Made by a program: the position numbers and the translations under genes. A DNA stretch of 18,367 bases from Phycisphaerales bacterium (lineage in GTDB: Bacteria; Planctomycetota; Phycisphaerae; Phycisphaerales; SM1A02). The notes below the pieces were generated by a model that saw only the letters and a list, made by a program, of their open reading frames with translations, did not search any database and was not told the DNA's origin. Below, piece by piece: positions 11,081-17,874 of this stretch; the first letter of the stretch is position 1; each line of letters begins with the position of its first letter. Where the stretch lies: assembly GCA_018882625.1 (NCBI GenBank), contig VERO01000012.1:1-18367 (forward strand), written 5' to 3'.

Positions 11081-11466
11081 ACATTGCTTCTATGATTCGA
11101 AACGTGGCATCAACAATATCAAAGCAGGCGTCCGGTGGGGACAGCGAGCCCGGCGCGAGCGCGCGCCGCCCGACCACCGATCACCCCCTCCTCCTGCTGC
11201 CTTCCGAGGACCTCGACCTGATCGTGCAGCTCGTGCTCGCCTCGGGGTCGCTGAAGGACCTCGCGTCCACCTACGACGTCAGCTACCCCACGATCCGCGC
11301 ACGGCTCGACCGCACGATTGCGCGGCTCAAGGAGGTGCTCGCCGGGCGGGCCCCAGATCCCGTCATCGAGCTTGTTGCAGACCTTGTCGAGCGCGGCGAG
11401 CTCTCGTCAGGAGGCGCACGTGCGCTGCGAGACCTTGTGCGACGACGAAATCGCACCAACGCATAG
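11059..11466 (+). CDS. DUF2089-like helix-turn-helix regulator
   Basis: 135 residues from ATG 11059. Residues about 43-100 match the DUF2089 pattern: LLPSEDLDLIVQLVLASGSLKDLA, then a helix-turn-helix like that of sigma-factor region 4 (TYDVSYPTIRARLDRTIARL). The C-terminal 35 residues are helical and basic (ALRDLVRRRNR). The family is thought to be DNA-binding. The start is uncertain. A strong promoter (11068-11096) lies inside the first codons, which would put the transcript start near 11103, directly at an in-frame GTG at 11104 (leaderless, about 120 residues). Against this, the first residues form three heptapeptide repeats (TISNIAS, MIRNVAS, TISKQAS) whose third codon positions vary while residues stay alike, suggesting they are translated. 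No Shine-Dalgarno precedes 11059 or 11104. It is followed after 28 bp by a small membrane protein. Confidence 0.82.
   Translation: MRTLTISNIASMIRNVASTISKQASGGDSEPGASARRPTTDHPLLLLPSEDLDLIVQLVLASGSLKDLASTYDVSYPTIRARLDRTIARLKEVLAGRAPDPVIELVADLVERGELSSGGARALRDLVRRRNRTNA
11068..11096 (+). promoter_or_regulatory. Consensus-like sigma-70 promoter for the DUF2089 regulator
   Basis: TTGACA (11068-11073) is a perfect -35 box, followed after exactly 17 bp by TATGAT (11091-11096), five of six for a -10 box. This stands out in GC-rich surroundings. The predicted transcript start is about 11102-11104. It overlaps the 21-bp tandem repeats, which would suit autoregulation by the HTH protein (inference). Confidence 0.55.
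11071..11133 (+). repeat. Three 21-bp tandem repeats
   Basis: Units begin at 11071, 11092 and 11113. Their first twelve bases are ACAATATCAAAC, ATGATTCGAAAC and ACAATATCAAAG. Units 1 and 3 share ACAATATCAAA exactly, 42 bp apart. Translated in the regulator frame they give TISNIAS, MIRNVAS and TISKQAS. The 21-bp period is both two helical turns and seven codons, so the repeats may be an operator, a peptide repeat, or both. Confidence 0.75.
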
Positions 11467-11482
11467 ATCCCACCGAGTACAG

Positions 11483-11497
11483 AAGGAGACTCCCATG
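11483..11497 (+). promoter_or_regulatory. Strong Shine-Dalgarno of the small membrane protein
   Basis: AAGGAG at 11483-11488 lies 6 bp before ATG 11495. It is the clearest ribosome binding site in the window and suggests the membrane protein is made at a higher rate than its upstream partner. Confidence 0.7.
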
Positions 11498-11860
11498 AAC
11501 CCAATCAACGAGTGGTGGCCGATCCAGTCAACCGGACTCATCTTCGGAATCGCGGGTGCGGCAGCTGGGCTGCTCGGGGGGCTCTACGGCACCCTGTGCG
11601 GACTCCTCGTGCCTAGGGGCAAGGGCAAGCCAATCGTGTACGGCATGCTTGCCATGATTGTCGTGATCGGTGCGGCCAGCGTGATGGCCGGCATGATCGC
11701 GCTGCTCATCGGCCAGCCACGCCATGTGTTCCAGTGGCTCCTGCTGGTGGGCGGCGTCATGCTGGTGTCCACCCTTCCGAGCGGACTCATGATTCCGAAG
11801 TGGTACCGGCAGGCTGAGCAGCGCAGGCTCGAGGCCACTGAACTGCGCAAGTCCTACTGA
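11495..11860 (+). CDS. Small three-helix membrane protein, unknown function
   Basis: 121 residues with a strong ribosome binding site. Three hydrophobic segments are visible: about 13-39 (rich in Gly and Ala: GIAGAAAGLLGGLYG), 47-73 (YGMLAMIVVIGAASVMAGMI) and 78-100 (FQWLLLVGGVMLVSTLPSG). A charged C-terminal tail follows (YRQAEQRRLEATELRK), which would sit in the cytosol if the inside-positive rule holds. I recognise no named family. It lies 28 bp after the DUF2089-like regulator on the same strand, so the two are very likely co-transcribed; a regulator/membrane-partner pair is plausible but unproven. It ends 19 bp from the convergent anchored repeat protein. Confidence 0.85.
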   Translation: MNPINEWWPIQSTGLIFGIAGAAAGLLGGLYGTLCGLLVPRGKGKPIVYGMLAMIVVIGAASVMAGMIALLIGQPRHVFQWLLLVGGVMLVSTLPSGLMIPKWYRQAEQRRLEATELRKSY

Positions 11861-11879
11861 TCCGCACCGCCGCCGGGGA

Positions 11880-13340
11880 TCACGTACCCCACGCGGCAAG
11901 CACGATGCTCAAGTCGAGGCCATTCACGGATCCGTCACGATTGAGGTCCGCCGATCCGCCCGTGCCCCACTGGGCGAGAAGCGCCGTGAGGTCGACGCCG
12001 TTCACCGTGCCGTCGCAGTTGAGGTCAGCGGCCCTGCAGCCCGGGGTCACGTTGATCACGCCGTCCAATGCTGCACCGTTCTCGTCGGTGTAGCGCACCA
12101 CCATCTGGGTGCCCGAGAAGCTCGGCGGGATGGTGACCGACATGCGCGCTCTACCCATCCCATCGGTGATCCCCTGACCGAGGAGCGTTCCGCCGACGCG
12201 CGCCGCAACGCTGTGCCCGACATTGGCGCCCGAGGCGCGGAAGCTCTCGACGGAGAGCTGCACCATCTGCCCAGGCGAGCCGGATGCGACAGTGGAGCGG
12301 AGCGTGGTCTGCTCCACGCCGACATTCCAGTAGCCACCGATTGAACGACCCGTGACGCCGTCCGTCGCATAGCCGAACACGAGACCGTTGCTGCCCACAC
12401 CGCCGGGGAACGCGAAGCGCTGGCCTGCCGGCATCGCGAGCGGCGTGAACACGCCGTCCACCCATGCGACGCCCTTGATGATGAAGTTGCCAGCCTCGTC
12501 GTTGGAGTAGTAGTAGCCGCCCACGAGTCCGTTCCGGCTCATCGTGGTCGCGACCGCACCGCAGCAGGACGCAAGGTCGGTCGCAAGCACCTGAACGTCA
12601 CCATCGGGCTGCACGACGGCTGGCGCACGATTGATTCCTCCGTCGAAGTAGCCGTTGATCAGGACGCCGCCGAGGTTGTCGACTGAGATGCCCCTCGTCT
12701 CGAGACCGCCGCTTGGAATGGCCGCAACGCCCTCTGAATCCCACCGCAGTGCCACTGACGGCGTGCCTGAGGGGGCACGAACCGTTCCTGTGATCACGCC
12801 CGAGGAGTTGATGCTGTCCGCGAAGCTCCAGATCACGCCATCGGGCGCGTCAAACTCGGGAAGCGGCAGCACCTCCAGCTGGCCGTTCACCCAGCGTGCA
12901 GCCCGGTACTCGCCGTTCAGGATGACCGAACCGACGATCACTCCCGCGTCGTTGATGTCGGTCGCGGAGCCACCTTCCCCGAGGTCGGGAAGCACCATGC
13001 GCTGGCCGCCGGTCCACACCGCGGCAACACCGAAGACGCCAGACTGCAACTCAGTGCCGACGATGACTCCGTCAGAGTTGATCGCGACCGCATACCCGCC
13101 CTGCACACTGGGCAGCTCCGTCGGCTGCGAGCTCGGCGTCTGCCACAGCGCCGGCACAAACTGGACGCCATTTGGACGCTCAACGCTCACCAGCCCGACG
13201 ATCACGCCCGAGGCGTTCACGTCATAGGGAGAGCTGCCGCGGCCAAAGTCAGCGAGCTGCTGGAACGGCACATCCGCTGACGCCACCGAACCGAAGGACG
13301 CAATTGCCGAAATGGCCAAGCCCTGGATTACTCGTGTCAT
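11880..13340 (-). CDS. Exported HAF-like repeat protein with C-terminal dockerin-like anchor
   Basis: 486 residues. ATG 13340 was preferred over GTG 13358 because it opens directly into a signal peptide (MTRVIQGLAISAIASFGSVASA) and AGGA lies upstream. The body has about seven repeats of the form xxINxxGxIVG (YDVNASGVIVG, VAINSDGVIVG, TDINDAGVIVG, DSINSSGVITG and more diverged copies), resembling the HAF-type repeats of secreted proteins, probably a beta-propeller. Residues about 340-430 look like an Ig-like beta domain. Residues 435-486 hold two EF-hand-like anchor motifs (DLNCDGTVNGVDLTALLAQWG and a second close copy), the GC-type dockerin-like tail of Phycisphaerae. No catalytic motif is seen, so a surface-displayed structural or binding protein is most likely. 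It is last of the minus-strand genes, 162 bp after the DUF6671-like gene. Confidence 0.9.
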   Translation of the reverse strand: MTRVIQGLAISAIASFGSVASADVPFQQLADFGRGSSPYDVNASGVIVGLVSVERPNGVQFVPALWQTPSSQPTELPSVQGGYAVAINSDGVIVGTELQSGVFGVAAVWTGGQRMVLPDLGEGGSATDINDAGVIVGSVILNGEYRAARWVNGQLEVLPLPEFDAPDGVIWSFADSINSSGVITGTVRAPSGTPSVALRWDSEGVAAIPSGGLETRGISVDNLGGVLINGYFDGGINRAPAVVQPDGDVQVLATDLASCCGAVATTMSRNGLVGGYYYSNDEAGNFIIKGVAWVDGVFTPLAMPAGQRFAFPGGVGSNGLVFGYATDGVTGRSIGGYWNVGVEQTTLRSTVASGSPGQMVQLSVESFRASGANVGHSVAARVGGTLLGQGITDGMGRARMSVTIPPSFSGTQMVVRYTDENGAALDGVINVTPGCRAADLNCDGTVNGVDLTALLAQWGTGGSADLNRDGSVNGLDLSIVLAAWGT

Positions 13341-13391
13341 GTTCTGGGGTCCTATCACTTTCTGGGTTCGTCTGATCGTGCTGCGGTCGAC

Positions 13392-13444
13392 TGACTGTCG
13401 CTAGGTTGCTGCGAACTCTAGGCGCCGAGACTTTTCGACAGTCA
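13392..13444. promoter_or_regulatory. 9-bp inverted repeat upstream of the anchored repeat protein
   Basis: TGACTGTCG at 13392-13400 is matched by its reverse complement CGACAGTCA at 13436-13444, with 35 bp between. It lies about 50-105 bp before ATG 13340, where promoter and operator sequences are expected. It could be a spaced operator or an mRNA stem; no clear -35/-10 pair accompanies it. Confidence 0.3.
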
Positions 13445-13463
13445 CCCCAAGCTGGATTCGCAG

Positions 13464-13496
13464 AGGGCCGCGAAGGCCCTACCCCCAATTGGGGGT
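13464..13496 (-). terminator. Two adjacent hairpins after the DUF6671-like gene
   Basis: Read on the minus strand, a perfect 16-base palindrome (ACCCCCAATTGGGGGT, 13496-13481) begins six bases after the stop codon. It is followed without a gap by AGGGCC, loop TTCGC, GGCCCT (13480-13464). No U-tract follows, so this is not a classic intrinsic terminator; mRNA 3'-end protection, or a regulatory site for the next gene, fits as well. Confidence 0.4.
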
Positions 13497-13502
13497 GATA
13501 CA

Positions 13503-14360
13503 TCAGGGATTGCAGTACGGGCAGTGGCCCGGATCTACCGTTGTCGGACCGGGTCGCTGCCGCTCCTCGCGCATGGCGCAGCCGACGCAGGCGTGCACAT
13601 CCGCGCGCGGAGCCTCCGTGGGCGCGCCGCATGCTGAGCACGGGAGCCCCGAGACCGTCTCACGCACGCCAAAGCCTGGGAGTCCGCAGGCCGGGCATGG
13701 CGTCGCGAGCCGCGCGACCAAGTCAGCGCCTGCCCTACCGATCATGGACATGCGCGTGGGGTGCATGTGCGCACGCAGGTCACTCTCGATGGACACATGC
13801 CCCGAAGCGCTCTGGCGCCGCGCGTCCGCGAAGGCGGAACGAAGCGCATCCCATGTGGTGATTCCCTTGCGCACGCGCGGGTCATCAGGACCATCGGGAC
13901 GCACGACGAGCCCATGCTCCGGGAATCCAGCCCGTTCAGCGATCTCGCCGAGTTGCTGCTCGCTCTGGGCCACATCGTGCACATGGAGCCCGGGGCCGTG
14001 CGCCACGCCTAAGACCTCGATGCCGCGCACGGCATCGGCCAGCAGCACCAGCTCGACGTTCCAGCAGCCGATGCCGAAGGGGCCCGGACCGAACGAACCC
14101 TCACTGCCGAGCCCGAACGATCCGCCCGATCGCTCGATGGCGATGTGCGCCTTCCTGCGCGCAGCCTCAAGCTGCGAGCCGACGCGCTCGACGTCTCGCG
14201 TGAACGTGCCGAGCGTGTCAGTGTCGAACCCGCTCACGACTTCCGTGCGTACCCCGAGGCCATCGCGCAGGATCGGCGCGAGCGCCCGCTCCTTGCCATG
14301 CTGAGTCAGCAGCATGAAGCGCTGGGACTGGTAGGGCGTTGGCCTGAACTCGGGTCGCAT
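13503..14360 (-). CDS. DUF6671-like protein with C-terminal zinc ribbons
   Basis: 285 residues from ATG 14360. The frame is open further upstream, but the extra residues are Arg/Ser-rich and unlike a protein start. Residues about 15-215 match what I recall of DUF6671: MLLTQHGKERALAP, GFDTDTLGTFTRDV, SQLEAARRKAHIAI and LGSEGSFGPGPFGIGCWNVELVLL. The C-terminal 65 residues carry four Cys pairs: C222/C225 (CPAC), C241/C244 (CSAC), C258/C261 (CVGC) and C280/C283 (CPYC), enough for two zinc sites. There is no signal peptide, so it is cytosolic, unlike most of its neighbours. Biochemical function is unknown. It lies 76 bp after the methyltransferase-like gene on the same strand. Confidence 0.88.
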   Translation of the reverse strand: MRPEFRPTPYQSQRFMLLTQHGKERALAPILRDGLGVRTEVVSGFDTDTLGTFTRDVERVGSQLEAARRKAHIAIERSGGSFGLGSEGSFGPGPFGIGCWNVELVLLADAVRGIEVLGVAHGPGLHVHDVAQSEQQLGEIAERAGFPEHGLVVRPDGPDDPRVRKGITTWDALRSAFADARRQSASGHVSIESDLRAHMHPTRMSMIGRAGADLVARLATPCPACGLPGFGVRETVSGLPCSACGAPTEAPRADVHACVGCAMREERQRPGPTTVDPGHCPYCNP

Positions 14361-14436
14361 CACGTACGGATCTCGAGCACACCGCGCCCGTGAGCCTAGA
14401 CCGCTCTGTGCGAGGCTATCGCCCCTGCGACCTCGG

Positions 14437-15525
14437 TCACGGCCTGCGCCGCGCGATCGTGTACCAGCAGAAGTAGTCCTTCGCGAGCTCCTCTCGCGAC
14501 TTGCCCTGCGAGTACCCCAGCCTTTCGAAGCAGTCGAGCACCCAAGGCTCGTCTCGGGCATCGAACGCGAGCACCTCGAAGCCGGCCTTCTCGAGCATCT
14601 CGCGCGAGAAGGGCGAGGTCCCGTCGGCGTACGGGATGTACTCCTTGTCGGGAGGGTTCTGCGGCGGACAGATGTTGTAGATCACGAACACGCCGCCCGG
14701 GTTCAGCGCGGCGTGCACCTGTGCCACGAACTCGGCATCGCCCACCCCGAGCTGGAGCAGCCGCTTGGGGTCGACGGTCTGCCCCGCAGGCGGCGATGGA
14801 TGCACGTACCCGTTCTTGAGGGTGTTCTTGCTCGTGATCAGCGCGTAGCCGCCGCCGATGGCGCCCTTGAGGGCCTCATCTGCAGGCCACCGGCCTGTGT
14901 GGATCGCCACAGATCCCTTCCCCATGGATCCCGTATCGCCCGGCTCGCTGTAGAGCGCAGGAAAGAGAGGCTCGATGTCGACGCCATGCGCATCGAATCC
15001 GCAGTGGGCAAGCAGCTGCAGCTGCCCGATCGATCCGTACCCGTAGTCGAGGACCTTAGTGGGCACGCCCTTGGCGAGGTGGGGTGCCGCAAGATCGAGC
15101 ACCCGCGCGTACACAAGCGGCGAGCCGTAGCCGGTCTCGAAGTAGAACTCCGGACTGCACTCGCGGGCCGTGAACCCTGTCCTCGCATCGGCGCTCATCG
15201 ACTCAAAGTCGCGTGCCGACACCGCAGTCCCCCTCTCGCGGTTGCGGTACACGGTTCGTGGAGCCGGCTCTGCAAGCCGAGCTGTCGCAGCCAGAAACTC
15301 CTTGGCGAGGCCGCTCGACACGATCGGCGCGAGCGATGCGGCGTCAGTCTTGAGCTTGTCCGTGATCTTCGGTGCCGGCTCTGGCTCAGGTGACGGTTGC
15401 GTCACCGCTGCAGGTCTGGGCTCGGCTGGTGCTGGCGGCGCGGGAGCGGGTGCGCTCCCAGGATCCTGCTGAGGCGCCGCTGCGAGCGAGGCGCACAGTG
15501 CTGCGGCGGCCAATGCGGTCTGCAT
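14437..15525 (-). CDS. Exported class I SAM-methyltransferase-fold protein
   Basis: 362 residues from ATG 15525. Residues 1-18 are a signal peptide (MQTALAAAALCASLAAAP) without a convincing lipobox. Residues about 21-53 are a Pro/Ala/Glu linker. The catalytic part starts near 90; motif I is at about 157-168 (KVLDYGYGSIGQ), with acidic D183 after strand 2 (GFDAHGVDIEP) and later the strand-4/5 regions (YALITSKNTLKNG; LNPGGVFVIYNICPP). SAM binding is expected from the fold. An exported SAM-dependent enzyme is odd because SAM is a cytosolic cofactor, so either the protein works differently or SAM reaches its compartment. GGAGGA lies 11 bp upstream, inside a hairpin. It follows the dockerin-tailed esterase by 66 bp, probably in one transcript. 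Fold assignment is good; substrate unknown. Confidence 0.88.
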   Translation of the reverse strand: MQTALAAAALCASLAAAPQQDPGSAPAPAPPAPAEPRPAAVTQPSPEPEPAPKITDKLKTDAASLAPIVSSGLAKEFLAATARLAEPAPRTVYRNRERGTAVSARDFESMSADARTGFTARECSPEFYFETGYGSPLVYARVLDLAAPHLAKGVPTKVLDYGYGSIGQLQLLAHCGFDAHGVDIEPLFPALYSEPGDTGSMGKGSVAIHTGRWPADEALKGAIGGGYALITSKNTLKNGYVHPSPPAGQTVDPKRLLQLGVGDAEFVAQVHAALNPGGVFVIYNICPPQNPPDKEYIPYADGTSPFSREMLEKAGFEVLAFDARDEPWVLDCFERLGYSQGKSREELAKDYFCWYTIARRRP

Positions 15526-15536
15526 GTGCGCTCAAG

Positions 15537-15561
15537 TCCTCCGTGGGCGAATGCCCGGAGG
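15537..15561 (-). promoter_or_regulatory. Hairpin sequestering the Shine-Dalgarno of the methyltransferase-like gene
   Basis: On the minus strand CCTCC (15561-15557) pairs with GGAGG (15542-15538), the core of the ribosome binding site. Inside it, GGGC and GCCC form a second stem with loop ATTC; two unpaired bases interrupt one side. Nine pairs, mostly GC, would hide the binding site. It could modulate translation or act as a 3'-end structure for the preceding esterase gene. Confidence 0.45.
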
Positions 15562-15591
15562 CCGAGGATAGTCACGGCACCCAGGAGGTCA

Positions 15592-17856
15592 CTATGGGCA
15601 CACGCCCCATGCGGCGAGCAGGATCGCAAGGTCGGCGCCGTTCACGGCACCGCTGCTGTTGAGGTCGGATGCGCAGGCCCCTGCGCACACGCCCCACGCC
15701 GCCAGCAGTGACGCAAGATCCACCCCATTGATGACCCCATCTGCGACGATGTCGCCAGTGCAGCTGTTCCGGCGCACATAGCGCTCAAGCAGGTCTGCGT
15801 CGGCCGCGCCGGCCGAGCCATCGCCATCGAGATCGAGTGGATTGGCGCGCACGACCGCCACATCATCAAGGTTGATCGAACCGTCACCGTTGGCGTCGCC
15901 GACGCGCAGCGCGCCACTCACGCGCAGCTCAAGCCGAACGCGCTGCGGATCCTTGGGGATCACCAGGCCCGTGACGGCCACGACTCCCCCCGCCTCGGCC
16001 ACGGCCGTCCCGGACTGCATCACTTGGTCCGTGCGATCGTCGCGAAGCGCCCATACGACTGACGTGCCGGGCGCGGGCCACAGCTGCCGCGGCTTGCGCA
16101 CGGCGAGGCTCGTGGTGGCCGATGTCCCCGGGAAGTTGTCGACGCTGGTCGCGGACTGCCCGATGAGAAACATCGTGCACGACCACCCCTGCACCGTGTC
16201 GAAGATCGTCTCGGTGTCCCAGTCGAAGTAGCCGCCCCAGGTGCCCCAAGGCGTGCCGTCATCCGGGGACCCGTTGCCGAGCGCGGGCTGGCGGCCGGGC
16301 GTTCCTGGCTGCTGGTCGTCGTTGAAGAAGCCGGGGTACGACTGGTCCGCGCGGAAGCGGCCCTGGTACGGCGCCCCCGAGCGTTGCGTGCGGATCGGCG
16401 CGACCCACTCGCCGATGTCGACGCCCGGGATCGTCGGCTCGTCGGTCGTCCAGTCCGACGCGGTGTGGTCGCGGTTGTCCCAGTAGAGATGCGTGCCCCA
16501 GCGGGCGGCGGTCATGTCGTTGAAGAGCCCGATCGTGAGCGGGCCCCACTCGACCGCGTCGTCGCGCCGTCCGCGGAAGATGCGCGTCAGGCAGTAGTCG
16601 CGCAGCTGCGCCGACAGCCGCACCACGGGGTCGAAGAAGTCGTTCACGCGCAGCGGCGTCCCTGCGGGGCCGATCTCCGTGGTCGCCAGGTTCTGCGCGG
16701 TGGTTCCGAAGAGCCGCTGCCCGGTCTCGGGCGTGTAGTGCTGCGGCACGAATGCCGTGGCCGCGCTGAATCGATCGGGAGCGAAGCGGCTGAGCAGCAG
16801 CGTCCCCGCCCCGCCCATCGAGTTCCCCATCACCGAGGTGCGCTCGACGTCGATCGCGTACGGCGACCGCGCCTGGAGCCAGTCGATGGTCCAGACGAGG
16901 CGACGCAGCGTGTACGGCACCACAACGGCGCCATTGGGTGGCAGGTTGCTGCCGAACGGGTCCATGCCCGGCCACCAGCCGAACCAGTTGGTCGGCCGGT
17001 CGACGTTCACGGTGCCGTTGGTGGAGACGAAGAGCCGGTCGTCCATTCCCACCGTGATGCCGCCCACCGGCGTCGCGTCGTCGTTGGCGTAGTGCACCGA
17101 CTCCGGCGCCCAGGACCAATGGGTCCCGGACGGCCCGCCGCCGTGGAGGCAGACGGTCGCCGGGAAGGGGCCGACGGGGAGCCCAGCCTTCGGCTCGTAG
17201 ACCGTGAAGACGTGCGGTGCACCATTCTTCGCGGCATTGGCCATGACGGGATAGTCGGGCCGCGCGTCCGACGGGTCATCGCGCCCGTCGACCCACATCG
17301 CGTACGTCCGGAACGGGTATCCGCGCGTCGTGACGCCCGCGAGCTGCAGGTGGCAGGAGACGGGCTGGTTCGCCGGGTCGTAGGCGACCGCGATGGGCGA
17401 CGCGGTGCGGTTGGCGGCCGTGATCGCCGTGCTGCCGTTTCGCACCACGGCGAAGTGCTCGTTCGCGGCCGCGCGCGGCGTGAACACGAACAGTCCTTCG
17501 TTCGGGGCCAGCTGGTAGGTGCCGCCGCTCGCCGTGGGAACGCGCCATGTCGCCTGGCCGCTCACGATCTTGAGCCGCGTGCCGCTCCACTCGGGCTGGA
17601 ACACCCGGCCCGCGAGCGTTCCCTGCGCGGTCGACGTGATCGGCGACGTGGACCGGTAGACGTCGTAGGTGAGCGGTTGCGTCGCGTCCACGGTCCAGAC
17701 GACGAACACCTGCCCGCTCGCGCTCCATGCACGGACGTCGGATTGCGCGCACGCCTCGCGCGGGAGCGCCGCGGCAGGAAGCGCCACGGCCGCCGCCGCC
17801 AGGCGCAGGACCGCGCCTTGGCGAAGTCGTGATCGGATCGTCGGTGCGATGATCAT
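15592..17856 (-). CDS. Exported esterase-like alpha/beta hydrolase with dockerin-type and GC-type anchor C-terminus
   Basis: 754 residues from ATG 17856. An N-terminal signal peptide ends near REACAQS (about residue 38). Residues about 40-110 look like a fibronectin-type or Ig-like beta domain. The hydrolase region (about 195-640) has CLHGGGPSG (oxyanion region) and nucleophile S346 in GNSMGG; acid and base are not certain, with the WGTHLYWDNRDHT region a candidate for the His. It resembles secreted esterases or PHB-depolymerase-like enzymes. The tail is composite: residues about 653-695 form a dockerin-I-like EF-hand pair (DANGDGSINLDD, DLDGDGSAGAAD), then two GC-type repeats (VADGVINGVDLASLLAAWG, DLNSSGAVNGADLAILLAAWG) flanked by Cys. 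Cell-surface attachment is inferred. It starts 18 bp after the Spy-like gene and is probably in its operon. Confidence 0.9.
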   Translation of the reverse strand: MIIAPTIRSRLRQGAVLRLAAAAVALPAAALPREACAQSDVRAWSASGQVFVVWTVDATQPLTYDVYRSTSPITSTAQGTLAGRVFQPEWSGTRLKIVSGQATWRVPTASGGTYQLAPNEGLFVFTPRAAANEHFAVVRNGSTAITAANRTASPIAVAYDPANQPVSCHLQLAGVTTRGYPFRTYAMWVDGRDDPSDARPDYPVMANAAKNGAPHVFTVYEPKAGLPVGPFPATVCLHGGGPSGTHWSWAPESVHYANDDATPVGGITVGMDDRLFVSTNGTVNVDRPTNWFGWWPGMDPFGSNLPPNGAVVVPYTLRRLVWTIDWLQARSPYAIDVERTSVMGNSMGGAGTLLLSRFAPDRFSAATAFVPQHYTPETGQRLFGTTAQNLATTEIGPAGTPLRVNDFFDPVVRLSAQLRDYCLTRIFRGRRDDAVEWGPLTIGLFNDMTAARWGTHLYWDNRDHTASDWTTDEPTIPGVDIGEWVAPIRTQRSGAPYQGRFRADQSYPGFFNDDQQPGTPGRQPALGNGSPDDGTPWGTWGGYFDWDTETIFDTVQGWSCTMFLIGQSATSVDNFPGTSATTSLAVRKPRQLWPAPGTSVVWALRDDRTDQVMQSGTAVAEAGGVVAVTGLVIPKDPQRVRLELRVSGALRVGDANGDGSINLDDVAVVRANPLDLDGDGSAGAADADLLERYVRRNSCTGDIVADGVINGVDLASLLAAWGVCAGACASDLNSSGAVNGADLAILLAAWGVCP
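15598..15753 (-). repeat. Two tandem anchor-motif repeats in the esterase tail
   Basis: Two 69-bp units (15753-15685 and 15666-15598), 87 bp apart, encode DLxxxGxVNGxDLAxLLAAWGVC-like segments. The first unit has lost the leading DLN (DIVADG). A related pair ends the repeat protein gene at 11880, showing a shared anchor module. Confidence 0.7.
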
Positions 17857-17874
17857 CGTCGGGAAATCCCGCGC

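Noticed and set aside
11071..11133. The 21-bp repeats as a CRISPR array
   Set aside because: The units are contiguous with no spacers, imperfect and in phase with a coding frame.
14361..14561. Upstream extension of the DUF6671-like gene
   Set aside because: It is Arg/Ser-rich and overlaps the end of the methyltransferase-like gene; the family-like sequence begins soon after ATG 14360.
16384..17832. 482-codon plus-strand open frame
   Set aside because: It is antisense to the esterase with its signal peptide and GNSMGG site; the translation is Arg-rich with no recognisable fold.
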